This document shows positions 33,762-41,971 of a stretch of 64,000 nucleotides of DNA, in pieces. The translations under genes were made by a program, and so were the position numbers. Source of the stretch: JAAFIP01 sp031367325 (GTDB lineage Bacteria; Pseudomonadota; Gammaproteobacteria; Burkholderiales; Burkholderiaceae_C); contig JANLPQ010000003.1 of the NCBI GenBank assembly GCA_031367325.1, positions 1 through 64,000 on the forward strand. Direction: 5' to 3'. Within the stretch, counting starts at the first letter, position 1. The number at the start of each line of letters is the position of its first letter. The notes below the pieces were generated by a model that saw nothing but the letters and a program-made list of their open reading frames with translations, ran no database searches and was not told the DNA's origin.

Positions 33762-34550
33762 ATGCCTGCACAACAATCCAGCAATGAACAGACTGTGGTG
33801 CTGCAGACGCAGGAGCTCACAAAGTCATACGGTGCCTTGACAGCAGTCAAGCACGTCAATCTCAGCGTTCAACAAGGCGAACGAATTGTAATTCTGGGGC
33901 CAAATGGCGCAGGAAAAAGCTCCTTGCTCAATATCCTAGCAGGAGAAGTTGCACCGAGCAGTGGCAGCGTGTTGCTTTTCGGAAAAGAGGCTGCGCAATT
34001 ATCGATTGCTGGTCGTGTAAAAATGGGTTTGCGCAGGACATTTCAACATTCACAATTGTTGGCACAAATGACGGTAGAACAGCATTTGGCTCTAGCTATA
34101 CAAGCCTATGCGCAACAGCATTGGAGTTTGAGCGCTGCACTTGGCTACAGCCGGCGCCAAGCGGCACATGAATTGGCGCATCGTTGTCGGATAGAGCCGT
34201 TGCTTCTCAAAAAAGCCAATGAGCTCTCGCATGGAGAGCGTCGTCAACTGGAACTGGCGATGTCAATGGGTGGTGCTGCGCGCATATTACTGCTGGATGA
34301 GCCTGCTGCGGGTTTGTCGCCAAACGAGCGTACATGGCTCAAGGAATGGATACTGCAGCTAGATCGCACTGTTACGGTTTTGCTCATTGAGCATGACATG
34401 GATGTGGCACTGTCCGTTGCTGACAGAGTTATTGTCATGCAAAACGGTGTTGTAGCGTTCCGTGGTGACGTCAGTCAGGTGATCGCGGACAAACATGTAC
34501 AAGAAATTTATCTAGGCTCAAACAGCAACAACAAAGAGGTCTGCGCATGA
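33762..34550 (+). CDS. livG: ABC transporter ATP-binding protein (LivG-like)
   Basis: 262 residues. Walker A is ILGPNGAGKSS (about residue 46), the signature is LSHGERRQLELAM, and Walker B is RILLLDEPAAGLSP. MGLRRTFQHSQLLAQMTVEQ is LivG-like. SHGE replaces the more common SGGQ, which is normal in LivG proteins. It overlaps livF by four bases (ATGA). Confidence 0.92.
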   Translation: MPAQQSSNEQTVVLQTQELTKSYGALTAVKHVNLSVQQGERIVILGPNGAGKSSLLNILAGEVAPSSGSVLLFGKEAAQLSIAGRVKMGLRRTFQHSQLLAQMTVEQHLALAIQAYAQQHWSLSAALGYSRRQAAHELAHRCRIEPLLLKKANELSHGERRQLELAMSMGGAARILLLDEPAAGLSPNERTWLKEWILQLDRTVTVLLIEHDMDVALSVADRVIVMQNGVVAFRGDVSQVIADKHVQEIYLGSNSNNKEVCA

Positions 34551-35269
34551 ACGCTCCAAAGATCTCAGACAGTCCTTTGGATTTACTTCTGAAAAATGTC
34601 CATGTCCACTTGGGCGGCTCGCACGTGTTGCAAGGCATTAACCTTCAGCTCGATTGCGGCCATGTTGTGATTGTCGGTCGCAATGGCATGGGTAAATCCA
34701 CTCTATGCAATGCCATTGCGCGTCACGTAAACGCAACAGGTTCTATCAAGTTAGGCGCTGTTGAATTGATCGGGAAAGAGATACATATTTGCTGTAGAAG
34801 GGGGATTGGCTATGTCCCCCAAGGTCGGCGCATGTGGCCATCGCTGACGGTTGACGAGACCTTGCGATTGGTTGGCAAAAATTCCAAGAATTGGTGTGTC
34901 TCAGAAATCTACGAGCTTTTTCCAAGATTACATGAGCGGCGATCAAATAGCAGTACGCAATTGTCGGGCGGAGAACAGCAGATGTTGGCAATTGGCAGGG
35001 CATTGCTACTGGATCCCAAAGTTTTGTTGCTTGATGAGCCTAGCGAAGGTTTGGCACCGGTCATAGTGGATAAATTGGCACAGTTGTTTAAAGATCTACC
35101 TGAAAAATTTGGCGTTAGAGTTTTGTTAATTGAGCAGAATCTGAGCCTAGCCACCCGTGTAGCCGACAAGTTGCACGTCATGGTTAACGGTCGTATTGAA
35201 ACGGTGGTTGCTAGCCAGGAGTTACTGTCAAACCGCGAATTGCAAAGTACCTTACTTGGTGTTTCTTGA
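34547..35269 (+). CDS. livF: ABC transporter ATP-binding protein (LivF-like)
   Basis: 240 residues. Walker A is VGRNGMGKSTL, then RRGIGYVPQGRRMWPSLTVD, signature QLSGGEQQMLAIGRALL, and Walker B KVLLLDEPSEGLAP. These are LivF features. The second ATPase of the importer, coupled to livG by overlap and followed after 13 bases by the UPF0261 gene. Confidence 0.92.
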   Translation: MNAPKISDSPLDLLLKNVHVHLGGSHVLQGINLQLDCGHVVIVGRNGMGKSTLCNAIARHVNATGSIKLGAVELIGKEIHICCRRGIGYVPQGRRMWPSLTVDETLRLVGKNSKNWCVSEIYELFPRLHERRSNSSTQLSGGEQQMLAIGRALLLDPKVLLLDEPSEGLAPVIVDKLAQLFKDLPEKFGVRVLLIEQNLSLATRVADKLHVMVNGRIETVVASQELLSNRELQSTLLGVS

Positions 35270-35282
35270 AGATAGTATAAAC

Positions 35283-36527
35283 ATGCATTCATCTCAAAAA
35301 ATGGTCTGGATTGTTGGCACATTTGACACCAAAGCAGCAGAATTTCACTACATCGCGCAGTGTTTGCGCGATCAGGGTGTTGCATGTCTTACTGTGGATG
35401 TATCTACGTCTGAATCGGCTCACCGTGGCGCAGACATGGATGCTGCAACTGTAGCTGCGTACCATCCATTAGGTGCTGCTGCTGTGTACACTGGGGAGCG
35501 TGGCAGTGCTATCAGCGCCATGGCGCATGCCCTTCGCGAGTGTGTGTTGGCGCACCAGCACGAATTAGCCGGGATGCTGGGTGCTGGCGGTAGCGGCGCG
35601 GCGGCTCTTGTCAGTTCTGCGTTGCAGGCCTTACCTGTTGGCATGCCCAAGGTGTTAGTAACCACGATGGCAGCAGGCGATGTGAGGCCCTACGTCGGTG
35701 CCAGTGACATCTTTATGCTTTATCCGGTAACGGACGTGTCTGGTATAAATTCAATTTCAGCAACAGTTCTTGCCAATGCCGCACACGCGATGGCGGGCAT
35801 GGTCAAGTTCGATAAACCCCAGTTATTGTCGTCCAAGCCTGCTATCGGATTGACAATGTTTGGTGTTACCACGCCATGTGTTCAGGCCGTAACGGACGCT
35901 TTGTCTGTCGATTTCGATTGCATTGTTTTTCATGCGACGGGCTCGGGTGGGCAAGCTATGGAAAAACTGGCGGTCAGCGGGCTGTTGCAGGCAGTTCTTG
36001 ACATCACTACTACCGAGATCGCCGATGAACTTGTGGGGGGTGAATTGTCGGCGGGTCCTGATCGACTCGACGCAATTGCCAAAGCTGGCGTACCCTACGT
36101 CGGATCGCTGGGTGCGCTTGATATTGTAAATTTCTGGGCCCTTGATACCGTGCCACAGAAGTTTCGACATCGAAAACTACACCAACACAACCAGAACGTA
36201 ACCCTAATGCGCACCGATACGAGCGAGTCTGCCGAAATCGGAAAATGGCTAGCCCAGAAACTGAACAAAATGACAGGACCAGTGCGCATGCTCGTGCCCA
36301 GCGGTGGATTTTCAGCATTGGATGCACCGGGTAAAGACTTCTGGCTTCCCGAGGCCAATATGGTTTTGATAGACGAGCTTCAACTGGGCTTTGTGCAGAG
36401 TCCTGAACATCAATTGCGCATTCTTCCGCACCATATCAATTCACCTGAGTTCTCCAAGGCTTTGGTTGATGCGCTCAAAGAGGTTTTACATCTCCCCGCT
36501 GTCGCGATTAAAAAGGAAACACCATGA
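35283..36527 (+). CDS. UPF0261 (Tm-1-like, ATP-binding) protein
   Basis: 414 residues. MVWIVGTFDTKAAEFHYIAQ at the start, MLGAGGSGAAALVSSALQAL, LVTTMAAGDVRPYVGASDI, TDVSGINSISATVLANAAHA, GLTMFGVTTPCVQAV, VFHATGSGGQAMEKL and TTTEIADELVGG cover the whole family profile. It is homologous to the N-terminal inhibitory domain of tomato Tm-1, and its biochemical role in bacteria is unsettled. The next gene encodes the counterpart of the Tm-1 C-terminal domain, overlapping by four bases (ATGA). The link to a Liv transporter suggests processing of an imported compound. I chose the ATG at 35283. The longer frame upstream overlaps livF. Confidence 0.9.
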   Translation: MHSSQKMVWIVGTFDTKAAEFHYIAQCLRDQGVACLTVDVSTSESAHRGADMDAATVAAYHPLGAAAVYTGERGSAISAMAHALRECVLAHQHELAGMLGAGGSGAAALVSSALQALPVGMPKVLVTTMAAGDVRPYVGASDIFMLYPVTDVSGINSISATVLANAAHAMAGMVKFDKPQLLSSKPAIGLTMFGVTTPCVQAVTDALSVDFDCIVFHATGSGGQAMEKLAVSGLLQAVLDITTTEIADELVGGELSAGPDRLDAIAKAGVPYVGSLGALDIVNFWALDTVPQKFRHRKLHQHNQNVTLMRTDTSESAEIGKWLAQKLNKMTGPVRMLVPSGGFSALDAPGKDFWLPEANMVLIDELQLGFVQSPEHQLRILPHHINSPEFSKALVDALKEVLHLPAVAIKKETP

Positions 36528-37390
36528 ACAGTACTCAAGAACGCGCCATGCGTCGACAATCCATTATGGAGGGCTTGCGGGCTAAAGTTGAAAGAGGTGA
36601 AACTATTATTGGTGCAGGTGCTGGTACTGGTTTATCTGCTAAGTGTGAAGACGAAGGTGGGGTTGATCTCATCATCGTGTATAACTCTGGTCGCTACCGC
36701 ATGGCAGGTCGTGGTTCATTGGCAGGCATGCTTGCCTATGGCAACGCCAATGATATTGTGCTCGAGATGGCCCACGAAGTGCTGCCAGTGGTAAAGCGTG
36801 CTCCCGTGCTCGCTGGTGTGAACGGAACAGACCCCTTTGCAATCTGGCCGGAGTACTTTGACAAACTAGAAAAACTAGGGTTTTCGGGAGTGCAAAACTT
36901 TCCAACTGTAGGCTTATTCGATGGTTTGATAAGGCAGCAAATGGAAGAAAGCGGCATCAGCTATGACCAAGAAGTAGAGATGATTCGCTTTGCCCACCAA
37001 CTTGGCTATCTGACAACGCCGTATGTGTTTAATCCTGTCGATGCGGTCAAAATGACGCGCGCTGGAGCCGACATTATCGTAGTACATCTAGGCCTCACGG
37101 TCGGCGGTAGCATTGGAGCCAAAACTGGCCCTACTTTGGACGCCGCGATAAAAATGTGCGGTCTATGTGCTGATGCAGCTCTAGCAGAGCGGTCGGACAT
37201 ATTGGTCATTTGTCATGGAGGACCTATTGCTGAGCCTGAAGATGTTCTGAAGGTTTTACACGAGGTACCACAATGCGCAGGTTTTTATGGGGCATCTAGC
37301 ATGGAGCGTTTGCCAATTGAAAAAGCATTAGTTGATCAAGTTCAAAAATTTGTGGCACTACGTCTGCCGCATGTTGAAGCCTCTGTTTAA
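36524..37390 (+). CDS. TIM-barrel 'phosphoenolpyruvate hydrolase-like' protein (Tm-1 C-terminal domain homolog)
   Basis: 288 residues of the PEP-hydrolase-like family. GAGAGTGLSAKCEDEGGVDL then IIVYNSGRYRMAGRGSLAGM, VLAGVNGTDPFAI, FSGVQNFPTVGLFDGLIR, VVHLGLTVGGSIGAKT and ICHGGPIAEPEDVLKVL followed by GFYGASSMERLP span a TIM barrel with phosphate-loop-like glycines. In plants and fungi this domain is fused behind a UPF0261 domain, while here the two are separate and overlap by four bases. The actual reaction is unproven. Confidence 0.88.
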   Translation: MNSTQERAMRRQSIMEGLRAKVERGETIIGAGAGTGLSAKCEDEGGVDLIIVYNSGRYRMAGRGSLAGMLAYGNANDIVLEMAHEVLPVVKRAPVLAGVNGTDPFAIWPEYFDKLEKLGFSGVQNFPTVGLFDGLIRQQMEESGISYDQEVEMIRFAHQLGYLTTPYVFNPVDAVKMTRAGADIIVVHLGLTVGGSIGAKTGPTLDAAIKMCGLCADAALAERSDILVICHGGPIAEPEDVLKVLHEVPQCAGFYGASSMERLPIEKALVDQVQKFVALRLPHVEASV

Positions 37391-37395
37391 TTACG

Positions 37396-37419
37396 GACTC
37401 ATTACCGAGTCGCTTTTTT
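37396..37419 (+). terminator. Short hairpin with T-run after the TIM-barrel gene
   Basis: GACTC (37396-37400) and GAGTC (37407-37411) with the six-base loop ATTACC are followed by GCTTTTTT. The 5-bp stem is short, so readthrough into the SRPBCC gene is likely. Confidence 0.5.
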
Positions 37420-37434
37420 ATCGAAAGGTACAGT

Positions 37435-37878
37435 ATGACAGTGCATTTAATCGAGTCCAGGATGTTGCCCCACCCTCCTGAAGTGATCTGGAAAAAGATT
37501 CGCGATTTCAATTCGCTTCCGACGTGGCATCATATGATTGCCTCAAGTTCTATTGAGGCCGGCAAGAATGGCGATCAAGTGGGAGCTGTACGCAATTTTT
37601 TCACCCATGATGGCGGCAACATCCGCGAGCAACTACTGGCGTTGAACGACCACCGGTTTTTGATCACTTACAACATACTAGAAAGTGGCATGGGCGTGAG
37701 CAACTACATTGCCGAAATTTCGCTGCAACGCGTGACCAGCGACAACAGCACGTTTGCAGTTTGGACGGCGCAATTCGATTGCGATAGTGAAAAGGAAAAA
37801 GAGCTCAGGCAATATATTAGCGAGACTGTTTTTCAGGCTGGTTTGGCAAATTTACATACCGTCTTAAGTAACGGATAA
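37435..37878 (+). CDS. SRPBCC / polyketide cyclase-like protein
   Basis: 147 residues. HPPEVIWKKIRDFNSLPTWH at the N terminus, then GGNIREQLLALNDHRFLITY and a C-terminal long helix (VFQAGLANLHTVLS) fit the START/SRPBCC ligand-binding fold. Such proteins bind or cyclise hydrophobic or aromatic small molecules. As last gene of the Liv/Tm-1-like cluster it may bind the imported compound or a product. The symbol and reaction are unknown. Ribosome site GAAAGG upstream. Confidence 0.8.
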   Translation: MTVHLIESRMLPHPPEVIWKKIRDFNSLPTWHHMIASSSIEAGKNGDQVGAVRNFFTHDGGNIREQLLALNDHRFLITYNILESGMGVSNYIAEISLQRVTSDNSTFAVWTAQFDCDSEKEKELRQYISETVFQAGLANLHTVLSNG

Positions 37879-38015
37879 AAGAACCTTGTAGGCTGGGGAG
37901 GGTTGGTTTGATATTCTTTCGACAACTTGTTTTGAGTCAAAAGCTACTTATTAGAATTTCAACCACATCTGGTCAAGTTCTAGTGTGAATATTAGGCCTA
38001 TAAATGCTCCTGAGC

Positions 38016-38061
38016 GCTTCCCAAGCAAATAACGTGGGTTAGATTCCCATCACCCGCTCCA
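38016..38061 (+). pseudogene. Truncated tRNA-Gly(CCC) 3' half
   Basis: A 46-base copy of the tRNA-Gly 3' half, from anticodon stem-loop to CCA, matching 24520-24565 with one change. That change turns the conserved T-loop TTCGA into TTAGA, and no 5' half is present, so it is not a functional tRNA. It is the right junction of the island. Confidence 0.9.
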
Positions 38062-38124
38062 TTTAGCAGCCAACTGATTACTATAAAAATAATAGCTGCT
38101 TGAGCAGGTTCTACGGCCTAGAAC
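38016..38124 (+). repeat. Right copy of 109-bp direct repeat (attR-like)
   Basis: Same length as the left copy with four substitutions (at 38041, 38067, 38077 and 38088). Sequence similarity to the left copy stops sharply on both sides, as expected for a duplication created by integration. The gap 37879-38159 holds nothing else recognisable. Confidence 0.9.
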
Positions 38125-38135
38125 CATTAAAAGCC
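38079..38135 (+). repeat. Interspersed ATAGCTGCTTGAGCAG-family repeat, copy 8
   Basis: TACTATAAAAATAATAGCTG then CTTGAGCAGGTTCTACGG and CCTAGAAC, the duplicate of copy 7 at the right island end. Confidence 0.9.
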
Positions 38136-38159
38136 TGATAAATTTAGCCCATTAACGGG

Positions 38160-38957
38160 TTATTTAAGCCACCCCAGGCCATTTAACCCGTTACGCACTG
38201 CCAACACGGCCAATAACAAGCCCAGCGCCACTACCCACGACCCGAGCACACGCCTTGCAATTGGCAGTATGGGTTGGAAATGAGTCAGTCTTTTAAGCCA
38301 TCGAAACGTAATTAATCCGCATGCTGCAATGAACGCAGTGCAGGCCATTAAGCCCAACACGCTTTGCCAGTAGCCATTATCTAATTGGGCAGCTAAGCCT
38401 ACAACGCTACCCGCTAGCAGCCCCAAGCTGATAGCCGCAGTGCGGGTATGGCGCCAGCCGATAAGTGCAACTAAGCCAATACACACAACGCCCACAGGCG
38501 CCAATGCTTGTGAAAAGTTAGCCCACAAAACGGCCAAAAAACTAATTGAATAAAGTCCGAAGCTTGCCCTAATGGCTTGTGCCAAGCCAACACTCACTGG
38601 ATTGCCGCTCGTAAGATCTGCCAAATAGCTTGTCAATAGGATCGTTAGCAACGCCATCATGGCTGCGCTTGTCGCCGTTATTACGGCTACGCCGAAAGAT
38701 AGCCGCTCTTCAATTCCAAATAAAGCAGCTACCAAGCCTAGTAATGCCGCCAACGCCAACGGCGAAGTTAGAACATGCATTGCGCCGCTCCATACAGGGC
38801 TAGCGTCTGTACCACGCTCCCAAACTGAACTAAGAGACGTTCTTGCAGCGACAGCGCCTGCAGTATTGGGATCCACACCATGTGCCCATGCTGGGTCGTC
38901 CAGCAACAAGCCAACACAGCCCAACAGCATGGTGCTCAAAGCAATTTTAAGCAGCAC
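38160..38957 (-). CDS. Multi-pass membrane protein next to hupE, unknown function
   Basis: About 265 residues with a signal-like start (VLLKIALSTMLLGCVGLLLD, then PAWAHG) and roughly seven hydrophobic segments, including SPLALAALLGLVAALFGI, AVITATSAAMMALLTILLTS and VLGSWVVALGLLLAVLAV. A histidine near the mature N terminus (AHGVDP) recalls HupE, but I cannot place it in a named family. It overlaps hupE by a few bases if the GTG at 38957 is used. An ATG at 38930 is the alternative, and the frame is open to 39032 inside hupE. It is probably cotranscribed with hupE and may work with it in metal transport. Confidence 0.6.
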   Translation of the reverse strand: MLLKIALSTMLLGCVGLLLDDPAWAHGVDPNTAGAVAARTSLSSVWERGTDASPVWSGAMHVLTSPLALAALLGLVAALFGIEERLSFGVAVITATSAAMMALLTILLTSYLADLTSGNPVSVGLAQAIRASFGLYSISFLAVLWANFSQALAPVGVVCIGLVALIGWRHTRTAAISLGLLAGSVVGLAAQLDNGYWQSVLGLMACTAFIAACGLITFRWLKRLTHFQPILPIARRVLGSWVVALGLLLAVLAVRNGLNGLGWLK

Positions 38958-39546
38958 CTGGCATGCCCAGCAATATCCAAACCCCAGCCGCCGAAATAGC
39001 TGCACCGCAGGCTCGCAAAATTTGGCTGCCATTGGATAAATTTTTAATCATGCCAAGGGCGATGCCGGCCATATGCAACGCACCCGTGCAAATAACAAAA
39101 CCTGCCACATAGGCTGCAGGCGCTACAGCGCTAGGCAGCTCGGCACCGTGGGCATAACCGTGGAATACGCCAAAACTAGCCACAATCACTAACGCAACTG
39201 CCACAGGTGCCCGCCATGCTAACGCTATAGATAAACCCAGCACGAAGACCGACAGGGCAATGCCCACCTCAATGTAGGGCAGCGGTACACCAGTAATGCC
39301 CAAGATACCGCCCACTACCATCAGTAACGGAAAGGCAATCGGTAGTGCCACCACCAAGGGGCGACCCAAGGTTGCGCCCCAAATACCCACCGCCACCATA
39401 GCCAGCAAGTGGTCAAAACCTGACAACGGATGCATCACCCCGGCGAAAAAACCTTGGGCTGAGCCCTCACTTGTGTGGGCTTGGGCAGCAACAGCACAGC
39501 ACAGCAATACCAGTGTCACTAGGCTGCGTTGAAGTCGACGAGTCAT
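38947..39546 (-). CDS. hupE: HupE/UreJ family metal transporter-like protein
   Basis: 199-residue membrane protein, signal peptide ending QA/HTSEG. Family motifs are FAGVMHPLSGFDHLLAMVAV (HPxxGxDHxxA) and SFGVFHGYAHGAELP (FHGxAHGxE). The histidines in these motifs are thought to bind nickel or cobalt, and six to seven membrane helices fit. I chose the ATG at 39546 (MTRRLQRSL) over the upstream TTG at 39561. No urease or hydrogenase genes are in the window, so the metal and purpose are open. Confidence 0.88.
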   Translation of the reverse strand: MTRRLQRSLVTLVLLCCAVAAQAHTSEGSAQGFFAGVMHPLSGFDHLLAMVAVGIWGATLGRPLVVALPIAFPLLMVVGGILGITGVPLPYIEVGIALSVFVLGLSIALAWRAPVAVALVIVASFGVFHGYAHGAELPSAVAPAAYVAGFVICTGALHMAGIALGMIKNLSNGSQILRACGAAISAAGVWILLGMPGAA

Positions 39547-39667
39547 AGACAGTTCTTTCAAAAATCTGAACCAAATATATTGTGCATAAGTCGGTGTATT
39601 TTTGCGCCACTGGTGGGGTTAGAGTGGTGAAAATAGCTTGGGCAACAAACCTAGACACAATAATATC

Positions 39668-39720
39668 TTACTATATTTTTAATAGCTGCTTGAGCAGGCT
39701 CTACGGCCCAGGAAGGTTGA
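39668..39720 (+). repeat. Interspersed ATAGCTGCTTGAGCAG-family repeat, copy 9
   Basis: TACTATATTTTTAATAGCTG then CTTGAGCAGGCTCTACGG and CCCAGGAAGG. It sits in the 243-base gap between the 39790 gene and hupE. Confidence 0.85.
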
Positions 39721-39789
39721 AACGCATTGAACATTGATAGTTTTAATATGTTTTAGCATGGCCGCCATTGTCTTATGGCTTTGTCGACA

Positions 39790-40356
39790 CTAAAAGCTGA
39801 TCGCTGGTGATAGCGTGTGCGGCTTGAGCCACACTTGTTTAGGTTGATAGGAAACCACTAACACCTGCTGAAACTGAGCAGGCAACTTCAACGTGACGGA
39901 TGTAAAGTCAGCCGCATTGCTAGATTTAGCCTCAGCGCGAATCTCGGTGGGCACAGCGTGCGCATGGTCAGAGGGCGCTACTACGGCTTGCATGGCACGC
40001 TGCTGCAGCAAGTTTTGCACAACAGCGGCCTCGGGCCATACCCATTGGGTAAGCGTTGCAGACTTGCCGCTATAAAGCGCTAGCGCCGTATTGCTTTGCA
40101 GCTGGCGCTGCGCCTCGAGCAGCTGGGTTTTAAACTCTGGCAGCTTCATGGCGGCATACATCAGTACGAACTCTTGCACTGACCGCTGCGGTGCCAGCAC
40201 TTGGTGCAACACGCTGGGGTAGTCGACAAAGAATGTAATGGACAAGTGCAGTCGATCCCGCAGCACCAGCGTGGCACGGTTAGAGTCCAGCTCATGGGCT
40301 AGCGCGCTGGTGGCGAACATTGATAGCGTCGCCATTGCAAAGAGGAATATTTTCAT
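39790..40356 (-). CDS. Exported protein of unknown function
   Basis: 188 residues with a clear signal peptide (MKIFLFAMATLSMFATSALA/HE). The mature protein starts HELDSNRATLVLRDRLHLSI and has a C-terminal beta-rich part (FTSVTLKLPAQFQQVLVVSY). I do not recognise a named family. Exported proteins with AHELxxNRA starts occur beside or fused to HupE-like domains, which agrees with its place between the PEBP-YHYH gene (12 bases upstream) and hupE. Confidence 0.6.
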   Translation of the reverse strand: MKIFLFAMATLSMFATSALAHELDSNRATLVLRDRLHLSITFFVDYPSVLHQVLAPQRSVQEFVLMYAAMKLPEFKTQLLEAQRQLQSNTALALYSGKSATLTQWVWPEAAVVQNLLQQRAMQAVVAPSDHAHAVPTEIRAEAKSSNAADFTSVTLKLPAQFQQVLVVSYQPKQVWLKPHTLSPAISF

Positions 40357-40368
40357 ACTAAGGCAGTA

Positions 40369-41925
40369 TCAATGGCAGTACGAGATAGTTGGCTGTGTTG
40401 TCGCGCCCGCAGTGTTGGTGAACTGAAAGTTCCAGCACGCGGTTTTACCTGCATTGGAACTGGAGGCTAGCAATGTAGCCAGTGCAGCACCTGTGACGGA
40501 TTTATAGCGAATGTTGTACGTGCCTGCAGCATTGGCATAACTGTCTGTGCCTGTTTCGGTGGTGGTGAATGGCCGTGCGGAGGTAAATTGCAGCACCTGG
40601 TACCCATCGGTGGCATCGGTTTTTAATGTCATGGCAGACACAGGAAACGGTGTCACGGGTGGCTGGCGCAAAGGCACGCCCCTGGCAGCGGTACTAGGCG
40701 TGCCGCGAAAGCACGACAGCACATAGGGCGATGCATCGGTTACGTGGTAGCTGTAGCCTGCTGTGTAGCCAGGCACTGCGGTAGTGTTGCCACCGCACAC
40801 GCCGTCGCGGGTGGCTGCTGTGCCGTCAGCATTTTTGTAGCCAAAAATAGCAAAACCATCTAGCGCCCAGCCTACCGGGTGCGTGTCCCAGTAGCTGGCA
40901 GCTTGGCCTGCCATCATGCAGGTGGGCGCGGCGTGGTAGTGGTAGTCGTCACCGCGGCCTGCGTGGCCGTTGCAGCTGTCCAACTCGCCCAGCACCTTGG
41001 TGTCACCATTTTGGCAACCTCCCTGCTTGCAGGGGTTAAAGATGGGCACGCCGTTAACAGCTACGCCAATCGGGCCGTCCACTGCTGTAGTGGTGGCGGC
41101 TGCAATGGCAGGTGCTAAGGGTATTTTCCAAGCGTTAGCGCCCGAGAAATCAACTGCAAGGGGCACCTGCAGGTTGGTCGCAGTGATGTCGTTCATCATA
41201 GGGTGCGTAGCAAGGCCGTTAGAAGCCACGTAGGCGTAAGTGCTGTCACAGGTGGATGTGGCCACACCTGTTGTGGACGCTTTGAGAGAGTCGCTGACCA
41301 AGGTGCAATTTGCGCTTACGGTGCCAGTTGGTGAAGTTGTAGGTGTAGTCGTACCAGTACCCCGGTTGTAGGTCAAGTTCAACGTAGACGAGCCAAGTGT
41401 GATCGACGATATAGCGGTGCTGAGAGCTACGCCATTGACTGCATTAGCTGCCACTGACAGCGCGGGTGACGCAGACAAGGCGTACAGCGTAAACGTGTAA
41501 GTTTTCAGCCCTGGCCCTTGTGAGCAAGGCGACTGGTACCCTGTGGTGGGTCCGTCACTGCCCACACCACCCGTGCCTACGCCCGTAGTATTGCGTGCCA
41601 GAGCAGTGGTATTGGCAGGTATGCCAGACAGCACCCAGTTGTATTTAACTGCACCTGTCACGGGTATGGTGGTCATCAGCAATGCAAACTCTTTGGTATT
41701 AGCAGGCGCATTGGCCCAAGCTAGTGGAGGCGATGAGCTGGTGCCATCGCAGGTGTAATCTGCAGGCAGTGCACCGCCCTCTACTGCAACACTACTGGTC
41801 AAAGCAAAAATGTCGCTGGATGGCGTGGTGGGTGCTGTAGCGCTGGCGCTACCACCTCCACCACACGCCGCGATAGCTATGGCTAGCAATGACGCTGTAA
41901 GGCAACCAAAAGTAGTGATTTTCAT
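40369..41925 (-). CDS. Lipoprotein with PEBP (YbhB/YbcL) and YHYH domains
   Basis: 518 residues, lipobox IAAC (Cys about 20) then a Gly/Ser/Thr linker. Residues about 30-180 are a phosphatidylethanolamine-binding/Raf-kinase-inhibitor-like domain: GGALPADYTCDGTSSSPPLA, NWVLSGIPANTTAL, SPCSQGPGLKTYTFTLYAL. The second half is a YHYH domain: HAGRGDDYHYHAAP with GWALDGFAIFGYKN, and several cysteines (NPCKQGGCQNGD, DGVCGGN). YHYH domains are exported and of unknown role. The His/Cys content suggests metal binding. I chose the ATG at 41925, where the lipoprotein signal begins. Confidence 0.85.
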   Translation of the reverse strand: MKITTFGCLTASLLAIAIAACGGGGSASATAPTTPSSDIFALTSSVAVEGGALPADYTCDGTSSSPPLAWANAPANTKEFALLMTTIPVTGAVKYNWVLSGIPANTTALARNTTGVGTGGVGSDGPTTGYQSPCSQGPGLKTYTFTLYALSASPALSVAANAVNGVALSTAISSITLGSSTLNLTYNRGTGTTTPTTSPTGTVSANCTLVSDSLKASTTGVATSTCDSTYAYVASNGLATHPMMNDITATNLQVPLAVDFSGANAWKIPLAPAIAAATTTAVDGPIGVAVNGVPIFNPCKQGGCQNGDTKVLGELDSCNGHAGRGDDYHYHAAPTCMMAGQAASYWDTHPVGWALDGFAIFGYKNADGTAATRDGVCGGNTTAVPGYTAGYSYHVTDASPYVLSCFRGTPSTAARGVPLRQPPVTPFPVSAMTLKTDATDGYQVLQFTSARPFTTTETGTDSYANAAGTYNIRYKSVTGAALATLLASSSNAGKTACWNFQFTNTAGATTQPTISYCH

Positions 41926-41971
41926 AGCGAGTTTCCAAGTTAAATTAGGTAAAGTAAAAATAAGTGAGGCC

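Larger units (their letters stand above)
24520..38124. mobile_element. Putative genomic island inserted at tRNA-Gly(CCC)
   Basis: About 13.5 kb bounded by the 109-bp direct repeats. It holds a secreted oxidase operon and a TetR-regulated Liv/Tm-1-like cluster, both visibly more AT-rich than the flanking parE side. No integrase, excisionase or transfer gene is present, so it is either a decayed island or one mobilised in trans. The 678-base gap beside the tRNA is where an integrase would be expected. Confidence 0.7.

Noticed and set aside
38016..38061. Second functional tRNA-Gly
   Set aside because: Only the 3' half is present and the T-loop consensus is mutated.
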